From the NCBI RefSeq assembly GCF_017876155.1, contig NZ_JAGINP010000027.1:1-64000 (forward strand): DNA of 64,000 bases, given 5' to 3'. Each line of letters starts with the position of its first letter. Position 1 is the first letter of the stretch. The position numbers were made by a program, and so were the translations under genes. This DNA is from Azospirillum rugosum. GTDB taxonomy: Bacteria; Pseudomonadota; Alphaproteobacteria; Azospirillales; Azospirillaceae. Below the pieces are notes generated by a model that was not told the origin of the DNA, ran no database searches, and worked only from the letters and a program-made list of their open reading frames with translations. Of the stretch, positions 50,202 to 59,295 are shown piece by piece.

Positions 50202-51128
50202 TCAGGCCGGCGCGTCCGCCGCCATCTCCTCTTCTCCGCTCAGGATTTCCATGAAGCGTTCCAGGACGAGGTTGGGCTGGGCGCCCTTCTTCGTCACGGC
50301 GTGGAATTCCAGGGAGTGGCGGTAGTCGTCCGGCCGCAGCGCGCGCATCATGCCGCGCTCGACCCACTGCCGGGCGTAATGGGTGGGCAGGAACCCGACG
50401 TAGCAGCCGGTGAGGATCAGGAAGGCCACGCCCTCCCGGTCGGTCGCGGTCGCGGTGTTGTTCAGCTCGTGCCGCAGCTGCGCCTGGGTCGGCGCCACGG
50501 CGTCCGCCGACTCCACCTCCGCGCGGGTCACCGCCTCGGGCGGCCGTTCGAACAGCGGGTGCCCCCGGCCGCAGTAGAGCAGCGACTCCTCCTCGTAGAG
50601 CGGAAAGCCGCCGAGGCCGGGCAGGGCGCGCCGCGCCGGCACCACGCCGATGTGCAGGCGCCCGTCCAGGACGCCGCGCTCGATCTCGTTGGGCGGGATC
50701 ATGCGGATGTTCACGCGCACCTCCGGCGCCATCCGCTTCAGGCCGCGGAGCGCGTGGGTCACGCGCATGCGCGGCATGGTGACGAGGTTGTCGGTGATGC
50801 CGATGTTCAGCTCGCCGCGCAGGCGGCCGTGCACCGTGGCGATCTCCCCGCGGAAGCTCTCCAGCCCGGCCAGCAGGCGCATTGCCGCCTCGTAGGCCAG
50901 CCGCCCCTCGTCGGTCAGCCGGAACCCCGCGCGGCCCCGCCGGCACAGGGTCAGGCCGAGCCGCCGCTCCAGGTCCGCCATGTGCAGGCTGATGGCGGCC
51001 CGGCTGATGTTCAGCTCCACCTCCGCCGCCGAAAAGCCGCCGCATTCCACCACGGTCCGGAACACCCGCAGCAGCCGGATGTCGACGTCGGTGATGGGGG
51101 ACAGGAGGCGCGCCGGCTTGGTCGTCAT
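50202..51128 (-). CDS. LysR-family transcriptional regulator
   Basis: This 308-aa protein has an N-terminal winged helix (IRLLRVFRTVVECGGFSAAE then VELNISRAAISLHMADLERR) and a LysR effector domain. It is divergent from the omega-aminotransferase gene and separated by 120 bases that contain the dyad gcaaaggcttgc at 51146-51157. Control of aminotransferase and mmsA, with an amino-acid-related effector, is plausible. The ATG at 51128 is chosen; a TTG at 51149 is an alternative that adds MLTYPGP. It is convergent with the gamma-glutamyltransferase-like gene. Confidence 0.85.
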   Translation of the reverse strand: MTTKPARLLSPITDVDIRLLRVFRTVVECGGFSAAEVELNISRAAISLHMADLERRLGLTLCRRGRAGFRLTDEGRLAYEAAMRLLAGLESFRGEIATVHGRLRGELNIGITDNLVTMPRMRVTHALRGLKRMAPEVRVNIRMIPPNEIERGVLDGRLHIGVVPARRALPGLGGFPLYEEESLLYCGRGHPLFERPPEAVTRAEVESADAVAPTQAQLRHELNNTATATDREGVAFLILTGCYVGFLPTHYARQWVERGMMRALRPDDYRHSLEFHAVTKKGAQPNLVLERFMEILSGEEEMAADAPA

Positions 51129-51248
51129 GGGTCCGGGATAGGTAAGCAAAGGCTTGCGTGAAGTTTGGATGGTTTGGATTTAACCATGGCCGGCGGCCCG
51201 GCACACTCGCTTTCTCACGGTCCCTTCACCACGCGCGGAGAGCAGCGG

Positions 51249-52610
51249 ATGGCCCCCCTCGACAATGACCAAGCCCAGTCCCGCGACAAGGCCGCCGGCC
51301 TGACGCGCGCGGAACTCGACGCGCACTGGATGCCCTTCACCGGCAACCGCCAGTTCAAGAACAACCCGCGCATGATGGTGAAGGCGGAAGGCTGCTGGTA
51401 CTGGGACGCCGAGGGGCGCAAGATCTACGACAGCTTGTCCGGTCTGTGGTGCTGCGGCGCCGGCCATGGCCGGCGCGAAATCTCCGAGGCGGTCGCCCGC
51501 CAGATCGCCGAACTGGATTACAGCCCGGCCTTCCAGCACGGCCATCCAGCGGCCTTCAAGCTGGCGCACAAGCTGGCCTCCCTGACGCCGGCCGGGCTCG
51601 ACCACGTCTTCTTCGTCGGCTCGGGGTCGGAGGCCGCGGACACCGCGCTGAAGATGGCGCGCGCCTACTGGCGGATGAAGGGGCAGCCGGCCAAGACCAA
51701 GCTGATCGGCCGGTCGAAGGGCTATCACGGAGTCAATTTCGGCGGCACCAGCCTGGGCGGCATCGGCGGCAACCGCAAGCTGTTCGGGGCCGGCGTCGAC
51801 GCCGACCACCTGCCGCACACGCTGCTGCCGCAGAACCTGTTCGTGAAGGGCATGCCGGAGGAGGGCGCCTTCCTCGCCGACGCGCTGGAGGAGCTGGTGG
51901 CGCTGCACGACGCCTCCAACATCGCCGCGGTGATCGTGGAGCCGCTGGCCGGCTCGGCCGGCGTGCTGCCGCCGCCCAAGGGCTATCTCCAGCGGCTGCG
52001 GGACATCTGCACCAAACACGACATCCTGCTGATCTTCGACGAGGTCATCACCGGCTTCGGCCGCATGGGTGCGCCCTTCGGCGCCGACGCCTTCGGCGTG
52101 GTGCCGGACATCATGAACGTCGCCAAGGGCCTGACCAACGGTGCCGTGCCGATGGGCGCGGTGGTCGCCAAGCACGACATCTACCAGGCCTTCATGGACA
52201 ACGGCGGGCCCGAGTACATGGTGGAGTTCCCGCACGGCTACACCTACTCCGCCCACCCCGTCGCCTGCGCGGCCGGGCTTGCGGCGCTGGACATCTTCGA
52301 GCGGGAGGACCTGCCCGGAAAGGCCGCCGCCCTGGCCCCGCATTTCGAGAACCTGATCCATGGCCTGAAGGGGCTGAAGAACGTCGCCGACATCCGCAAC
52401 TACGGGCTGACCGGCGCGGTGACCATCGCGCCGCTGCCCGGCGAGCCGGCCCGCCGCCCGTACGAGATCGGGGCGAAGTGCTGGGAGGCCGGCTACTACG
52501 TGCGCTTCGGCGGCGACACCCTCCAGTTCGGGCCGCATTTCCACAGCGATCCCGCCGACCTCGACCGCCTGTTCAACGTGGTCGCCGACGCCATCCAGGC
52601 CACGGCCTGA
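51249..52610 (+). CDS. Omega-amino acid:pyruvate aminotransferase (class III)
   Basis: This 453-aa class III PLP enzyme is about the family's usual size. The N-terminal [19 protein letters not shown] and [14 protein letters not shown] segments are typical of beta-alanine/omega-amino acid:pyruvate transaminases. [19 protein letters not shown] binds the PLP phosphate, [12 protein letters not shown] carries the aspartate that contacts the ring nitrogen, and the lysine in [16 protein letters not shown] (Lys293) forms the internal aldimine. The ATG at 51249 follows a ggag site. mmsA starts 26 bases downstream, so the pair should convert beta-alanine to malonate semialdehyde and then acetyl-CoA. 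Confidence 0.9.
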   Translation: MAPLDNDQAQSRDKAAGLTRAELDAHWMPFTGNRQFKNNPRMMVKAEGCWYWDAEGRKIYDSLSGLWCCGAGHGRREISEAVARQIAELDYSPAFQHGHPAAFKLAHKLASLTPAGLDHVFFVGSGSEAADTALKMARAYWRMKGQPAKTKLIGRSKGYHGVNFGGTSLGGIGGNRKLFGAGVDADHLPHTLLPQNLFVKGMPEEGAFLADALEELVALHDASNIAAVIVEPLAGSAGVLPPPKGYLQRLRDICTKHDILLIFDEVITGFGRMGAPFGADAFGVVPDIMNVAKGLTNGAVPMGAVVAKHDIYQAFMDNGGPEYMVEFPHGYTYSAHPVACAAGLAALDIFEREDLPGKAAALAPHFENLIHGLKGLKNVADIRNYGLTGAVTIAPLPGEPARRPYEIGAKCWEAGYYVRFGGDTLQFGPHFHSDPADLDRLFNVVADAIQATA

Positions 52611-52636
52611 CCGAAGGACAACGGGAACTCCCTGAC

Positions 52637-54136
52637 ATGACCCTCATTCCCCACCTGATCGGCGGCAAGACCGACGCCCCCGCCGGCAGCCGCACCGCCG
52701 ACATCGTCAACCCTGCGACCGGGGAGGTCGCCGGCCAGGTGGCGCTCGCCGGCCGCGCCACGGTCGAGGAGGCGATCGCCGCCGCCGAGGCCGCCTTCCC
52801 CGCCTGGCGCGCCACCCCGCCGGCCAAGCGGGCGCGCGTCATGTTCCGCTTCAAGCAGCTGCTGGAGGAGAATGCCGAGCGCGTCTGCGCCCTGATCACG
52901 CGGGAGCACGGCAAGGTCCTGGACGACGCGCTGGGCGAGCTTGGGCGCGGCATCGAGAATGTCGAGTACGCCTGCGGCGTGCCGGAGCTGCTGAAGGGTG
53001 AATTCTCCAAGAACGTAGGGCCGGGCATCGACAGCTGGTCGGAGTTCCAGCCGGTGGGCGTCGTCGCCGGTATCACGCCCTTCAACTTCCCGGCGATGGT
53101 CCCCTTGTGGATGTACCCCATCGCCATCGCCTGCGGGAACACCTTCGTCCTGAAGCCGTCGGAGCGTGACCCCAGCGCCGCCCTGCTGATCGCGCAGCTG
53201 GCCGAGGAGGCCGGCCTGCCGACGGGCGTGCTGAACGTCGTGAACGGCGACAAGGAGGCGGTGGACACGCTGCTGACCGACCCGCGCGTGCAGGCCGTCA
53301 GCTTCGTCGGCTCCACCCCGATCGCCGAATACGTCTACGCGACCGCCACCGCCCATGGGAAGCGGGTGCAGGCGCTGGGCGGGGCCAAGAACCACGCCAT
53401 CGTCATGCCCGACGCCGACCTGGACAACGCGGTCGGCGCGCTGATGGGTGCCGCCTACGGCTCCTGCGGGGAGCGCTGCATGGCGATCTCCGTGGTGGTC
53501 GCGGTGGGCGACGAGGTGGCGGACCGGCTGGCGGAGCGGCTGTCCACGGCGCTGCGCGACCTGAAGGTCGGCGCCGGCACGTCGGCGGGCTGCGAGATGG
53601 GGCCGCTGGTCACCCGCGCCCATTACGAGAAGGTGAAGGCCTACGTCGATCAGGGCGTCGCCGAGGGGGCGGAGCTGGTGGTGGACGGCCGCGCCCTGGT
53701 GGTGCCGGGGCATGAGAACGGCAACTTCCTGGGCGGCTGCCTGTTCGACCGCGTCACGCCGGACATGACCATCTACCGGGAAGAGATCTTCGGCCCGGTC
53801 CTCTGCCTCGTCCGCGTCAAGACGATGCAGGAGGGCATGGACCTGATCGACGCGCACGAGTACGGCAACGGCACCTGCCTGTTCACCCGCGACGGCGAGG
53901 CCGCCCGCTATTTCAGCGACATGATCAAGGTCGGCATGGTCGGCATCAACGTGCCGCTGCCGGTCCCGGTCGCCTACCACAGCTTCGGCGGCTGGAAGCG
54001 GTCGCTGTTCGGCGACCTTGCGGCCTATGGGCCGGACGGCGTGCGCTTCTACACCCGGCGCAAGACCGTTACCCAGCGCTGGCCGGCCGGCGGGGTGCGC
54101 GAGGGCGCGCAGTTCGCCTTTCCGTCCATGAAGTGA
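52637..54136 (+). CDS. mmsA: CoA-acylating methylmalonate/malonate-semialdehyde dehydrogenase
   Basis: This 499-aa enzyme is full length for MmsA. It has NAD-binding [33 protein letters not shown] and the catalytic cysteine in [10 protein letters not shown] (Cys281), with the ...[14 protein letters not shown] segment typical of the CoA-acylating subclass. No general-base glutamate is found at the position used by hydrolytic aldehyde dehydrogenases, as expected for the family. It oxidises malonate or methylmalonate semialdehyde to acetyl- or propionyl-CoA with NAD+. It forms an operon with the upstream aminotransferase, matching beta-alanine or uracil catabolism. It converges with a PucR-type regulator gene. 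Confidence 0.95.
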   Translation: MTLIPHLIGGKTDAPAGSRTADIVNPATGEVAGQVALAGRATVEEAIAAAEAAFPAWRATPPAKRARVMFRFKQLLEENAERVCALITREHGKVLDDALGELGRGIENVEYACGVPELLKGEFSKNVGPGIDSWSEFQPVGVVAGITPFNFPAMVPLWMYPIAIACGNTFVLKPSERDPSAALLIAQLAEEAGLPTGVLNVVNGDKEAVDTLLTDPRVQAVSFVGSTPIAEYVYATATAHGKRVQALGGAKNHAIVMPDADLDNAVGALMGAAYGSCGERCMAISVVVAVGDEVADRLAERLSTALRDLKVGAGTSAGCEMGPLVTRAHYEKVKAYVDQGVAEGAELVVDGRALVVPGHENGNFLGGCLFDRVTPDMTIYREEIFGPVLCLVRVKTMQEGMDLIDAHEYGNGTCLFTRDGEAARYFSDMIKVGMVGINVPLPVPVAYHSFGGWKRSLFGDLAAYGPDGVRFYTRRKTVTQRWPAGGVREGAQFAFPSMK

Positions 54137-54151
54137 CCGCAGCGAGCGGGG

Positions 54152-55972
54152 TCACGGTGCACGGTCGATGACCCCGCTGAGGTGCACGGCGAGTTCGACG
54201 GAGAAGCGCCGCTCCGGGTTCTCCACGTCGATGCCGAACAGCTCGGCGATGCGGGCCAGCCGGTAGCGCAGCGTCGTCACGTGCAGGCCGAGCTGGTCGG
54301 AGCAGGCCTTGGTCCGGCAGCCGGTCTTCAGGTAGGCGGCCAGCGTCTCCATGTAGGGCGTGCCGTGCCGGCGGTCGTACTCGATCAGCGCGCCGATGCT
54401 GTCGGCGACGTAGCCGCGCACCTCGTCGGTGCTGGCGGCGGCGAGCAGCATCGGCAACGGGCCGAACTGCCGGGCGTCGAGGATGCCGGACCGCCCGAAC
54501 TCCTGCGCGATGCGGATCATCCGCCAGGAGCGGTCCCACGCGTCGGCATAGTCCGGGGGCGCGTCGCATCGGTTGGTGAGCACGACGAAGGGCTCCGCGT
54601 GCAGGATGTCGGCGACCGCCCGCGCGATCTGCGCCATCAGCCGCTTCACCGGCCCCTGGCCGCGCTCGCCGGGGGATGAGTCCACATAGGGAATGATGCA
54701 GACCAGCCCGGTCGGGACGGTGACGAGGGTGCCGGCGACGCCGTGCAGCGGCAGCAGGCGCTGCACCGGAAGGTGAAGGTCGGCCGCGGCGCTGACCGCC
54801 TTCGGCCCGCGGTCGGGCAGGCCGACGACGATCATCTGGGTCGGCCGGTCGAGGTTGAGCCCGAGGCGCAACGCGCGCTGCCCGATGTCGCGGTGGTCGC
54901 GCCAGCGCCGCTCCACCAATTCCAGGAACAGGTCGGTCAGCGTCCGGTTCTCGTAGCGGAAGCGGATGACGTTGCGCAGCATCTGGATGCTGAGCGCGTG
55001 CTTGATGCCGTCGAGCAGCAGCAGGTCGGCCTGCCCATAGGGCTGCGGGCCCGGAAAGATCATCAGCGCCCCGACCGCCTCGCCGTCGGCGGTCAGCGGG
55101 TCGATGCGCGGTGCGGTGCGGATGCGCGTGCCGCCGACCTCCCAGAACAGGGTGGGCGCGGTGGCGGTGGGGTGGTCGCCGATCGGATGGTCGATGGCGT
55201 CGCGCGCCGCTTTCATGATGGTGGGGCCCAGGCCGGCCGACACCGCCGCCTGCCACGCGGCGTCGGTGATGCCGCTGCCGCAGGGGGCGCGGTCGGCGGT
55301 GACGAGGTTGGCGGTGAAATCCACGATGACGAGGGAGTAGGGCAGCAGGTCGCGGATCCGCGGCAGGAGCGTGTCCATCGCCCCGTCCTCCAACGCCTGG
55401 CGCAGCAGCGAGGTGTTGACCTCCAGCGCCCGTTGCAGGCGCTCCGCGGACAGGGTCTCGGCGCGCAGCCGGTGCTGGCGCTCCACGGCGATCTCGCCCA
55501 GCTGGACGATCATGCCGATGAAGGTCAGGTCCTCCTCGGTCACGTCCACGATGCTGCGGGACACGACGCTGAGCACCAGGGGCCGGCCCTCGTCGTCGGT
55601 GCAATTCATCGGCACGACCAGCACGCTGTGGTAGTCGCGCTCGAACGCCTCGCGGCGGTAGCCAGGGAACTCCTCCGACACGCGGGCGTCGCGGATGAAG
55701 ACCGGCTCGTTCCGCCGCAAGGCCACCAGCGACGGGCTGGTCGCCAGCTCCCACCGGTCGGACAGCGGGCGCTGGATCAGCGTCGGGTCGTGGCGGACGA
55801 CCACGAGGCCGTAGCCATGCTCGACGTCCACCGCCATGATCGACCCCATCGACCAGTTGGCGTGCCGACAGGCGGCCAGGACGAGCCGCTGGAGCACCGT
55901 CGCCAGATCCCCGCCTGAATTGATCAGGCTTGCCACCACCCGCAGAGACTGGATTCGCGACGTCTCGACCAC
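54152..55972 (-). CDS. GAF- and PucR-type transcriptional regulator
   Basis: This 606-aa protein is read from GTG 55972, which follows a perfect ggagga site; an ATG at 56068 adds 32 Gly/Ala-rich residues without a good site. A GAF-like sensory domain occupies about residues 10-170 (SRIQSLRVVASLINSGGDLA). A central GGDEF-unrelated helical region follows (about 290-500), and the C-terminal PucR helix-turn-helix reads LAAYLKTGCRTKACSDQLGL then HVTTLRYRLARIAELFGID. PucR-type proteins control purine, amino acid or aromatic catabolism. It may regulate the convergent aminotransferase-mmsA operon, since it is the nearest catabolic neighbour. This is inference. Confidence 0.8.
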   Translation of the reverse strand: MVETSRIQSLRVVASLINSGGDLATVLQRLVLAACRHANWSMGSIMAVDVEHGYGLVVVRHDPTLIQRPLSDRWELATSPSLVALRRNEPVFIRDARVSEEFPGYRREAFERDYHSVLVVPMNCTDDEGRPLVLSVVSRSIVDVTEEDLTFIGMIVQLGEIAVERQHRLRAETLSAERLQRALEVNTSLLRQALEDGAMDTLLPRIRDLLPYSLVIVDFTANLVTADRAPCGSGITDAAWQAAVSAGLGPTIMKAARDAIDHPIGDHPTATAPTLFWEVGGTRIRTAPRIDPLTADGEAVGALMIFPGPQPYGQADLLLLDGIKHALSIQMLRNVIRFRYENRTLTDLFLELVERRWRDHRDIGQRALRLGLNLDRPTQMIVVGLPDRGPKAVSAAADLHLPVQRLLPLHGVAGTLVTVPTGLVCIIPYVDSSPGERGQGPVKRLMAQIARAVADILHAEPFVVLTNRCDAPPDYADAWDRSWRMIRIAQEFGRSGILDARQFGPLPMLLAAASTDEVRGYVADSIGALIEYDRRHGTPYMETLAAYLKTGCRTKACSDQLGLHVTTLRYRLARIAELFGIDVENPERRFSVELAVHLSGVIDRAP

Positions 55973-56160
55973 GTTTCCTCCGCCAGCGGCCCCAATGGCC
56001 CCAATGGCCCAAGCCCCGCCCGCATCCCGTGTCCCGCCCCACGCGTTGCCCAATGAAACATCGTGCAACGTTTTTTTCGCGGATGTCGCACGGGCGGACA
56101 GCGCCGCTTCTTATGACTGCAATCCTATCATGCCCGGTGGTGGGGGCGTCAACGCCTAAT

Positions 56161-56268
56161 CCCCTCTCCCCTCTGGGGAGAGGGTTAGGGTGAGGGGGTT
56201 GCGCTTTTGCCGGACGCACCGAGAAGGCGGGGCCCCCTCACCCTCCCCTCTCCCCAGAGGGGAGAGGG
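56161..56268. repeat. Paired inverted GC-rich repeats with conserved spacer (BIME-like)
   Basis: cccctctcccctctggggag at the left and its inverse at 56232-56268 flank ttgcgcttttgccggacgca. The rest of the 55973-56294 gap includes a short direct repeat of ggccccaat (55990-56008) and an AT-rich stretch near 56060-56130; no gene is visible. It separates the PucR-type regulator from the MFS operon end. Confidence 0.8.
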
Positions 56269-56294
56269 TTAAACGGCCAGAGGCGATGGCGCCC

Positions 56295-57524
56295 TCAGCG
56301 CCCCTCCTCCGGTGCGGGTGCCGTGCGCGGGTCGGGGATGGCCGCACCCGTCAGGCCGTCGGGGCGCAGCGGGCGGAAGGGCAGGCGCAGGGGATCGGGG
56401 GTTCGTGTCCGGACCGCGCGGCGGATCAGGACGAAGCCGGTCAGCGCGGCGCAGCCGGCGGCGGCGAAGGTGAACAGGCCCGGCGGGCCGAAGCGGTCGA
56501 GCAGCAGGGCGCCCGGGACGGGGCCGGCCATCGCTCCGGCGGCCCAGACGATCAGCAGGCCGCTGACGGTGGGCACGATCCGGCCCGGCGGGACGACGTC
56601 GCAGGCGTGGGCGACGCACAGGGCGTAGAGGCACAGGATCTGGCTGCCCCACAGCGCGAAGCCGACCCACACCGCCCAGGCCGGGCTGCCAGCCGGCAAC
56701 AGCGCCAGCCCGACGGACAGGACGGCCCCGTTCCCGGCCACCGCGGCGATCACGACGCGCCGGTCCCGCCGGTCCGACAGCCAGCCGAGCGGCCATTGCG
56801 CGAGCAGGCTGCCGCCCTGGAGCGCGATGAGCAAGGCCGCCGCCGCGGTGTCGGACAAGCCCACGCGCAGCCCGTACAGCGGGGCGAGCGCCAGCACCGT
56901 GCCGGACACGACGCCAACCACGAAGCAGCCGACCAGGGCGGACGGCGCCAGCCGGAACAGCCCGCGCAGGTCCAACGTGACGGCGGTCGGGAGCGCCGGG
57001 GTGACCGGCCGCGCGACGGCAACGGGAAGGATGGACAGCAGGACCAGCAGGATCAGGGCGCGGAACGGCTGGTCGCCGCCGGGCTCGACCAGGAGGGGGC
57101 CGGCCATCAGCGCCAGCTTGGTGGTGACCATGTAGGCCGCCAGGACTCGTCCGCGGTTGCCATCCTGCGAGCCGGAGCCAACCCAGCCCTCCACCACCGT
57201 GAACAGGCCGGCGAAGCCGGCGCCGGTCAGCGCGCGCAGCAGCATCCAGCCAACAGCGCCGCCGGCCAGCGGCAAGGCCAGCGCCAGGATCGCCATGAAC
57301 GCGGCCAGCCCGGCGTAGGCCCGGACGAAGCCGAGCCGGCGCACGACCCTGGGCGCCGCCAAACAGCCGGCGGCGAAGCCGACGCCGTAAGCCGACGCGA
57401 CCATGCCGATGTCGGCCCCCGACAGCCCCTGCGCCTGCATCCGCAGCGGCAGCAGGGCCTGGAGCAACCCGTTGCCCGCCTGAAGCAGGACCGCGGCCGA
57501 CATGACCGGCAGCAGCGGAGGCAT
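56295..57524 (-). CDS. MFS transporter, YcaD-like
   Basis: This 409-aa protein has twelve predicted membrane helices. The MFS loop motif is seen in GWLSDRRDRR (after about 245), and the N-terminal domain starts MPPLLPVMSAAVLLQAGNGL. It resembles the YcaD subgroup of sugar and drug MFS transporters. The ATG at 57524 overlaps the stop of the upstream dehydrogenase (TGATG). The last 35 residues are Pro/Arg-rich. The transported substrate may be a hydroxy acid if it shares function with the coupled GhrA-like enzyme; this is not shown by sequence. Confidence 0.8.
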   Translation of the reverse strand: MPPLLPVMSAAVLLQAGNGLLQALLPLRMQAQGLSGADIGMVASAYGVGFAAGCLAAPRVVRRLGFVRAYAGLAAFMAILALALPLAGGAVGWMLLRALTGAGFAGLFTVVEGWVGSGSQDGNRGRVLAAYMVTTKLALMAGPLLVEPGGDQPFRALILLVLLSILPVAVARPVTPALPTAVTLDLRGLFRLAPSALVGCFVVGVVSGTVLALAPLYGLRVGLSDTAAAALLIALQGGSLLAQWPLGWLSDRRDRRVVIAAVAGNGAVLSVGLALLPAGSPAWAVWVGFALWGSQILCLYALCVAHACDVVPPGRIVPTVSGLLIVWAAGAMAGPVPGALLLDRFGPPGLFTFAAAGCAALTGFVLIRRAVRTRTPDPLRLPFRPLRPDGLTGAAIPDPRTAPAPEEGR

Positions 57525-58450
57525 CAATAGCCGCGCCCCCGGTCGATCACATTCGCCAGGGGCCGTCCCTCCCGGAAGGCGGTCACGGTCGCCACCACCT
57601 GCTCCACGGCCTGGGACGGGTGGGTGGCCGCCGCGCTGTGCGGGGAGACGCGGACGCGCGGGTGGCCCCAGAAGGGATGACCGGCCGGCAGGGGCTCCTC
57701 GCTGAACACGTCCAGGCTGGCCCCGGCCAGATGGCCGCGGTCGAGCGCGTCCAGCAGGTCGGCCTCATTCAGATGCGCGCCACGTCCGGCGTTGATCAGG
57801 ACGGCACCGGCCGGCAGGCGGTCGAACAGGCGCCGGTCCAGGATGCCCTGGGTGTCGGCGGTCAGCGGCAGCAGGCAGACCAGCTGGTCGCACTGTGGCA
57901 GCATCGCCGCCAACCCGTCGGGTCCGGCGAGGCTCTCCACGCCGGCCAAGTGCTTCGGCGACCGGCTCCAGCCCAGCACGCGGTAGCCCAGCGTGGTGAG
58001 GACGCGGGCGGCGGCGCTTCCCAGCTCCCCCAGGCCGAGGAGGCCGATGGTGACCTCGCGGGCCGGCCGGTAGGGCAGCCATTGCCAGACGCCGGCCTTC
58101 TGCGCGGCGTCGAACGCGTCGGAATGGCGGTGCCAGCGCAGCACCTGGAGCGCCACGAAGCCGGCCATGTCGTCGCTCAGGCTGTCCGACACCATGCGGA
58201 CGAGCGGCACGTCGGGCAGGGTCGGGTCCCGCAACAGGGTCTCGACCCCGGCGCCGAGCGACATCACCAGCCGCAGGTTCGACAGGCCGGCGAAGACGCC
58301 CTGCGGCGGCTGCCAGACCAGCGCCATGTCGATGTCGGCCGGGTCGCCGACATCGGGCCAGACGCGCATTGGCAAGCCGGGCAGGCGGCGGCCCAGCGCG
58401 TCGCGCCACAGGCCGGCGTTGTCGATGTTCGAACAGAAGAGCAGCGTCAT
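57524..58450 (-). CDS. GhrA-like glyoxylate/hydroxypyruvate reductase (2-hydroxyacid dehydrogenase)
   Basis: This 308-aa protein has the GhrA type of D-2-hydroxyacid dehydrogenase fold. It has VMSLGAGVETLLRD near residue 65, a nucleotide-binding VTIGLLGLGELGSAAARVL (about 133-151), and the catalytic Arg/Glu/His in INAGRGAHLNEADLLDALD, LDVFSEEPLP and VSPHSAA. GhrA enzymes reduce glyoxylate and hydroxypyruvate with NADPH. The start ATG 58450 follows the DUF1185 gene stop by 7 bases, and its own stop is coupled to the MFS gene, so three genes form an operon. Confidence 0.9.
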   Translation of the reverse strand: MTLLFCSNIDNAGLWRDALGRRLPGLPMRVWPDVGDPADIDMALVWQPPQGVFAGLSNLRLVMSLGAGVETLLRDPTLPDVPLVRMVSDSLSDDMAGFVALQVLRWHRHSDAFDAAQKAGVWQWLPYRPAREVTIGLLGLGELGSAAARVLTTLGYRVLGWSRSPKHLAGVESLAGPDGLAAMLPQCDQLVCLLPLTADTQGILDRRLFDRLPAGAVLINAGRGAHLNEADLLDALDRGHLAGASLDVFSEEPLPAGHPFWGHPRVRVSPHSAAATHPSQAVEQVVATVTAFREGRPLANVIDRGRGY

Positions 58451-58457
58451 GGAGGGC

Positions 58458-59054
58458 TCACGCCTGGGCGGGGGCCTTTTCGGCCTCCATTTCCGCCATG
58501 TCGAGGAAGCGGTCGCCGATGCGCGGGTGGGCGCGGCTGCCGTCCGACGCGCCGATGGCGACCAGCAGCTCGTCCGGGCCGGGGGCGTCGGGAACCTGGA
58601 AGTTGGCGGTCAGGAAATGCGCGCGCTTGCCGGTCTCCGTCTTGTGGATCATCGGCAGGGCGAGCAGCGCGCCCGCGGCGTTGCGCGTGTTGGTGAAGCT
58701 GAGGAAGGTGGTCCCGCCCGCCGCCTCGCGGAACATGTTGCCGAAGCGCAGCGTGTGGATCAGGGCCGAGGCGTGCTCGATCTCCCCGTTCACGCCGACG
58801 GAGGCCGCCTTGCCGTAGGCCTCGATGCGCTCGGCCGGCATCAGGGCGGTGAGGCGCCGGGTCATCTCCGCGCCCAGCACCGGCGCGATGCGCAGGATCT
58901 CCGGCCGCAGGTTCTCCACGAAGCCCTGGCCGGCCCAGGGGTTGCGCAGCACCGCGGCGACCACGACCGACGTGATCGGCCGCTCCGCGGCCTTGCCGCC
59001 CTCGACGATGGTTTCCTCGATGAAGGTGGAGATCTTGCGCAGTCCGATGTCCAT
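58458..59054 (-). CDS. DUF1185 (amino acid synthesis family) protein
   Basis: This 198-aa protein matches the family often annotated as amino-acid-synthesis protein. It has IRK-like LRKISTFIEETIVEGGKA, PWAGQGFVENLRPEI, VGVNGEIEHASALIHTLRFG and LSFTNTRNAAGALLALPMIHK. Family function is unproven; members cluster with ABC transporters for amino acid-like compounds and with hydantoin or amide catabolism. The ATG at 59054 is chosen as the best aligned start. A pair of GC-rich repeats separates it from proX upstream. It heads the operon with the dehydrogenase and MFS genes. Confidence 0.75.
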   Translation of the reverse strand: MDIGLRKISTFIEETIVEGGKAAERPITSVVVAAVLRNPWAGQGFVENLRPEILRIAPVLGAEMTRRLTALMPAERIEAYGKAASVGVNGEIEHASALIHTLRFGNMFREAAGGTTFLSFTNTRNAAGALLALPMIHKTETGKRAHFLTANFQVPDAPGPDELLVAIGASDGSRAHPRIGDRFLDMAEMEAEKAPAQA

Positions 59055-59106
59055 AATGTCCCGTCCGGTTGTGTTCATTGCGATTGCGGCGCATGGCAAT
59101 GTCTTT

Positions 59107-59276
59107 CCCTCTCCCCTCCGGGGAGAGGGTTAGGGTGAGGGGGCAGCACAGGCATCGCCTGTGCCAGGGGATGGCGAAGGGGCAGTATGCCCCTTCGCGG
59201 CGCGCGAAGCGCGCCGGCCCCCTCACCCTTCCCACGCTTCGCGTGGGCCCCTTCCCTCTCCCCGGAGGGGAGAGGG
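59107..59276. repeat. GC-rich palindromic repeats, composite copy
   Basis: The left unit (59107-59143) is ctctcccctccggggagagg then gttagggtgaggggg. The right unit (59218-59276) contains ccctcacccttcccacgctt, cgcgtgggccccttccctct and ccccggaggggagaggg. In between lies ggggcagtatgccccttcgc with a second small hairpin and cgcgcgaagcgcgc. The cccacgcttcgcgtggg part matches the variant at 40801-40900, so this copy joins the two families. It lies between proX and the DUF1185 gene. Confidence 0.75.
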
Positions 59277-59295
59277 AAGTCACTGTGCGCCTGCC

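Noticed and set aside
51144-51157. LysR operator dyad upstream of the aminotransferase gene
   Set aside because: gcaa-aggc-ttgc is short, with only four-base arms; it is too weak to report as a site by itself.
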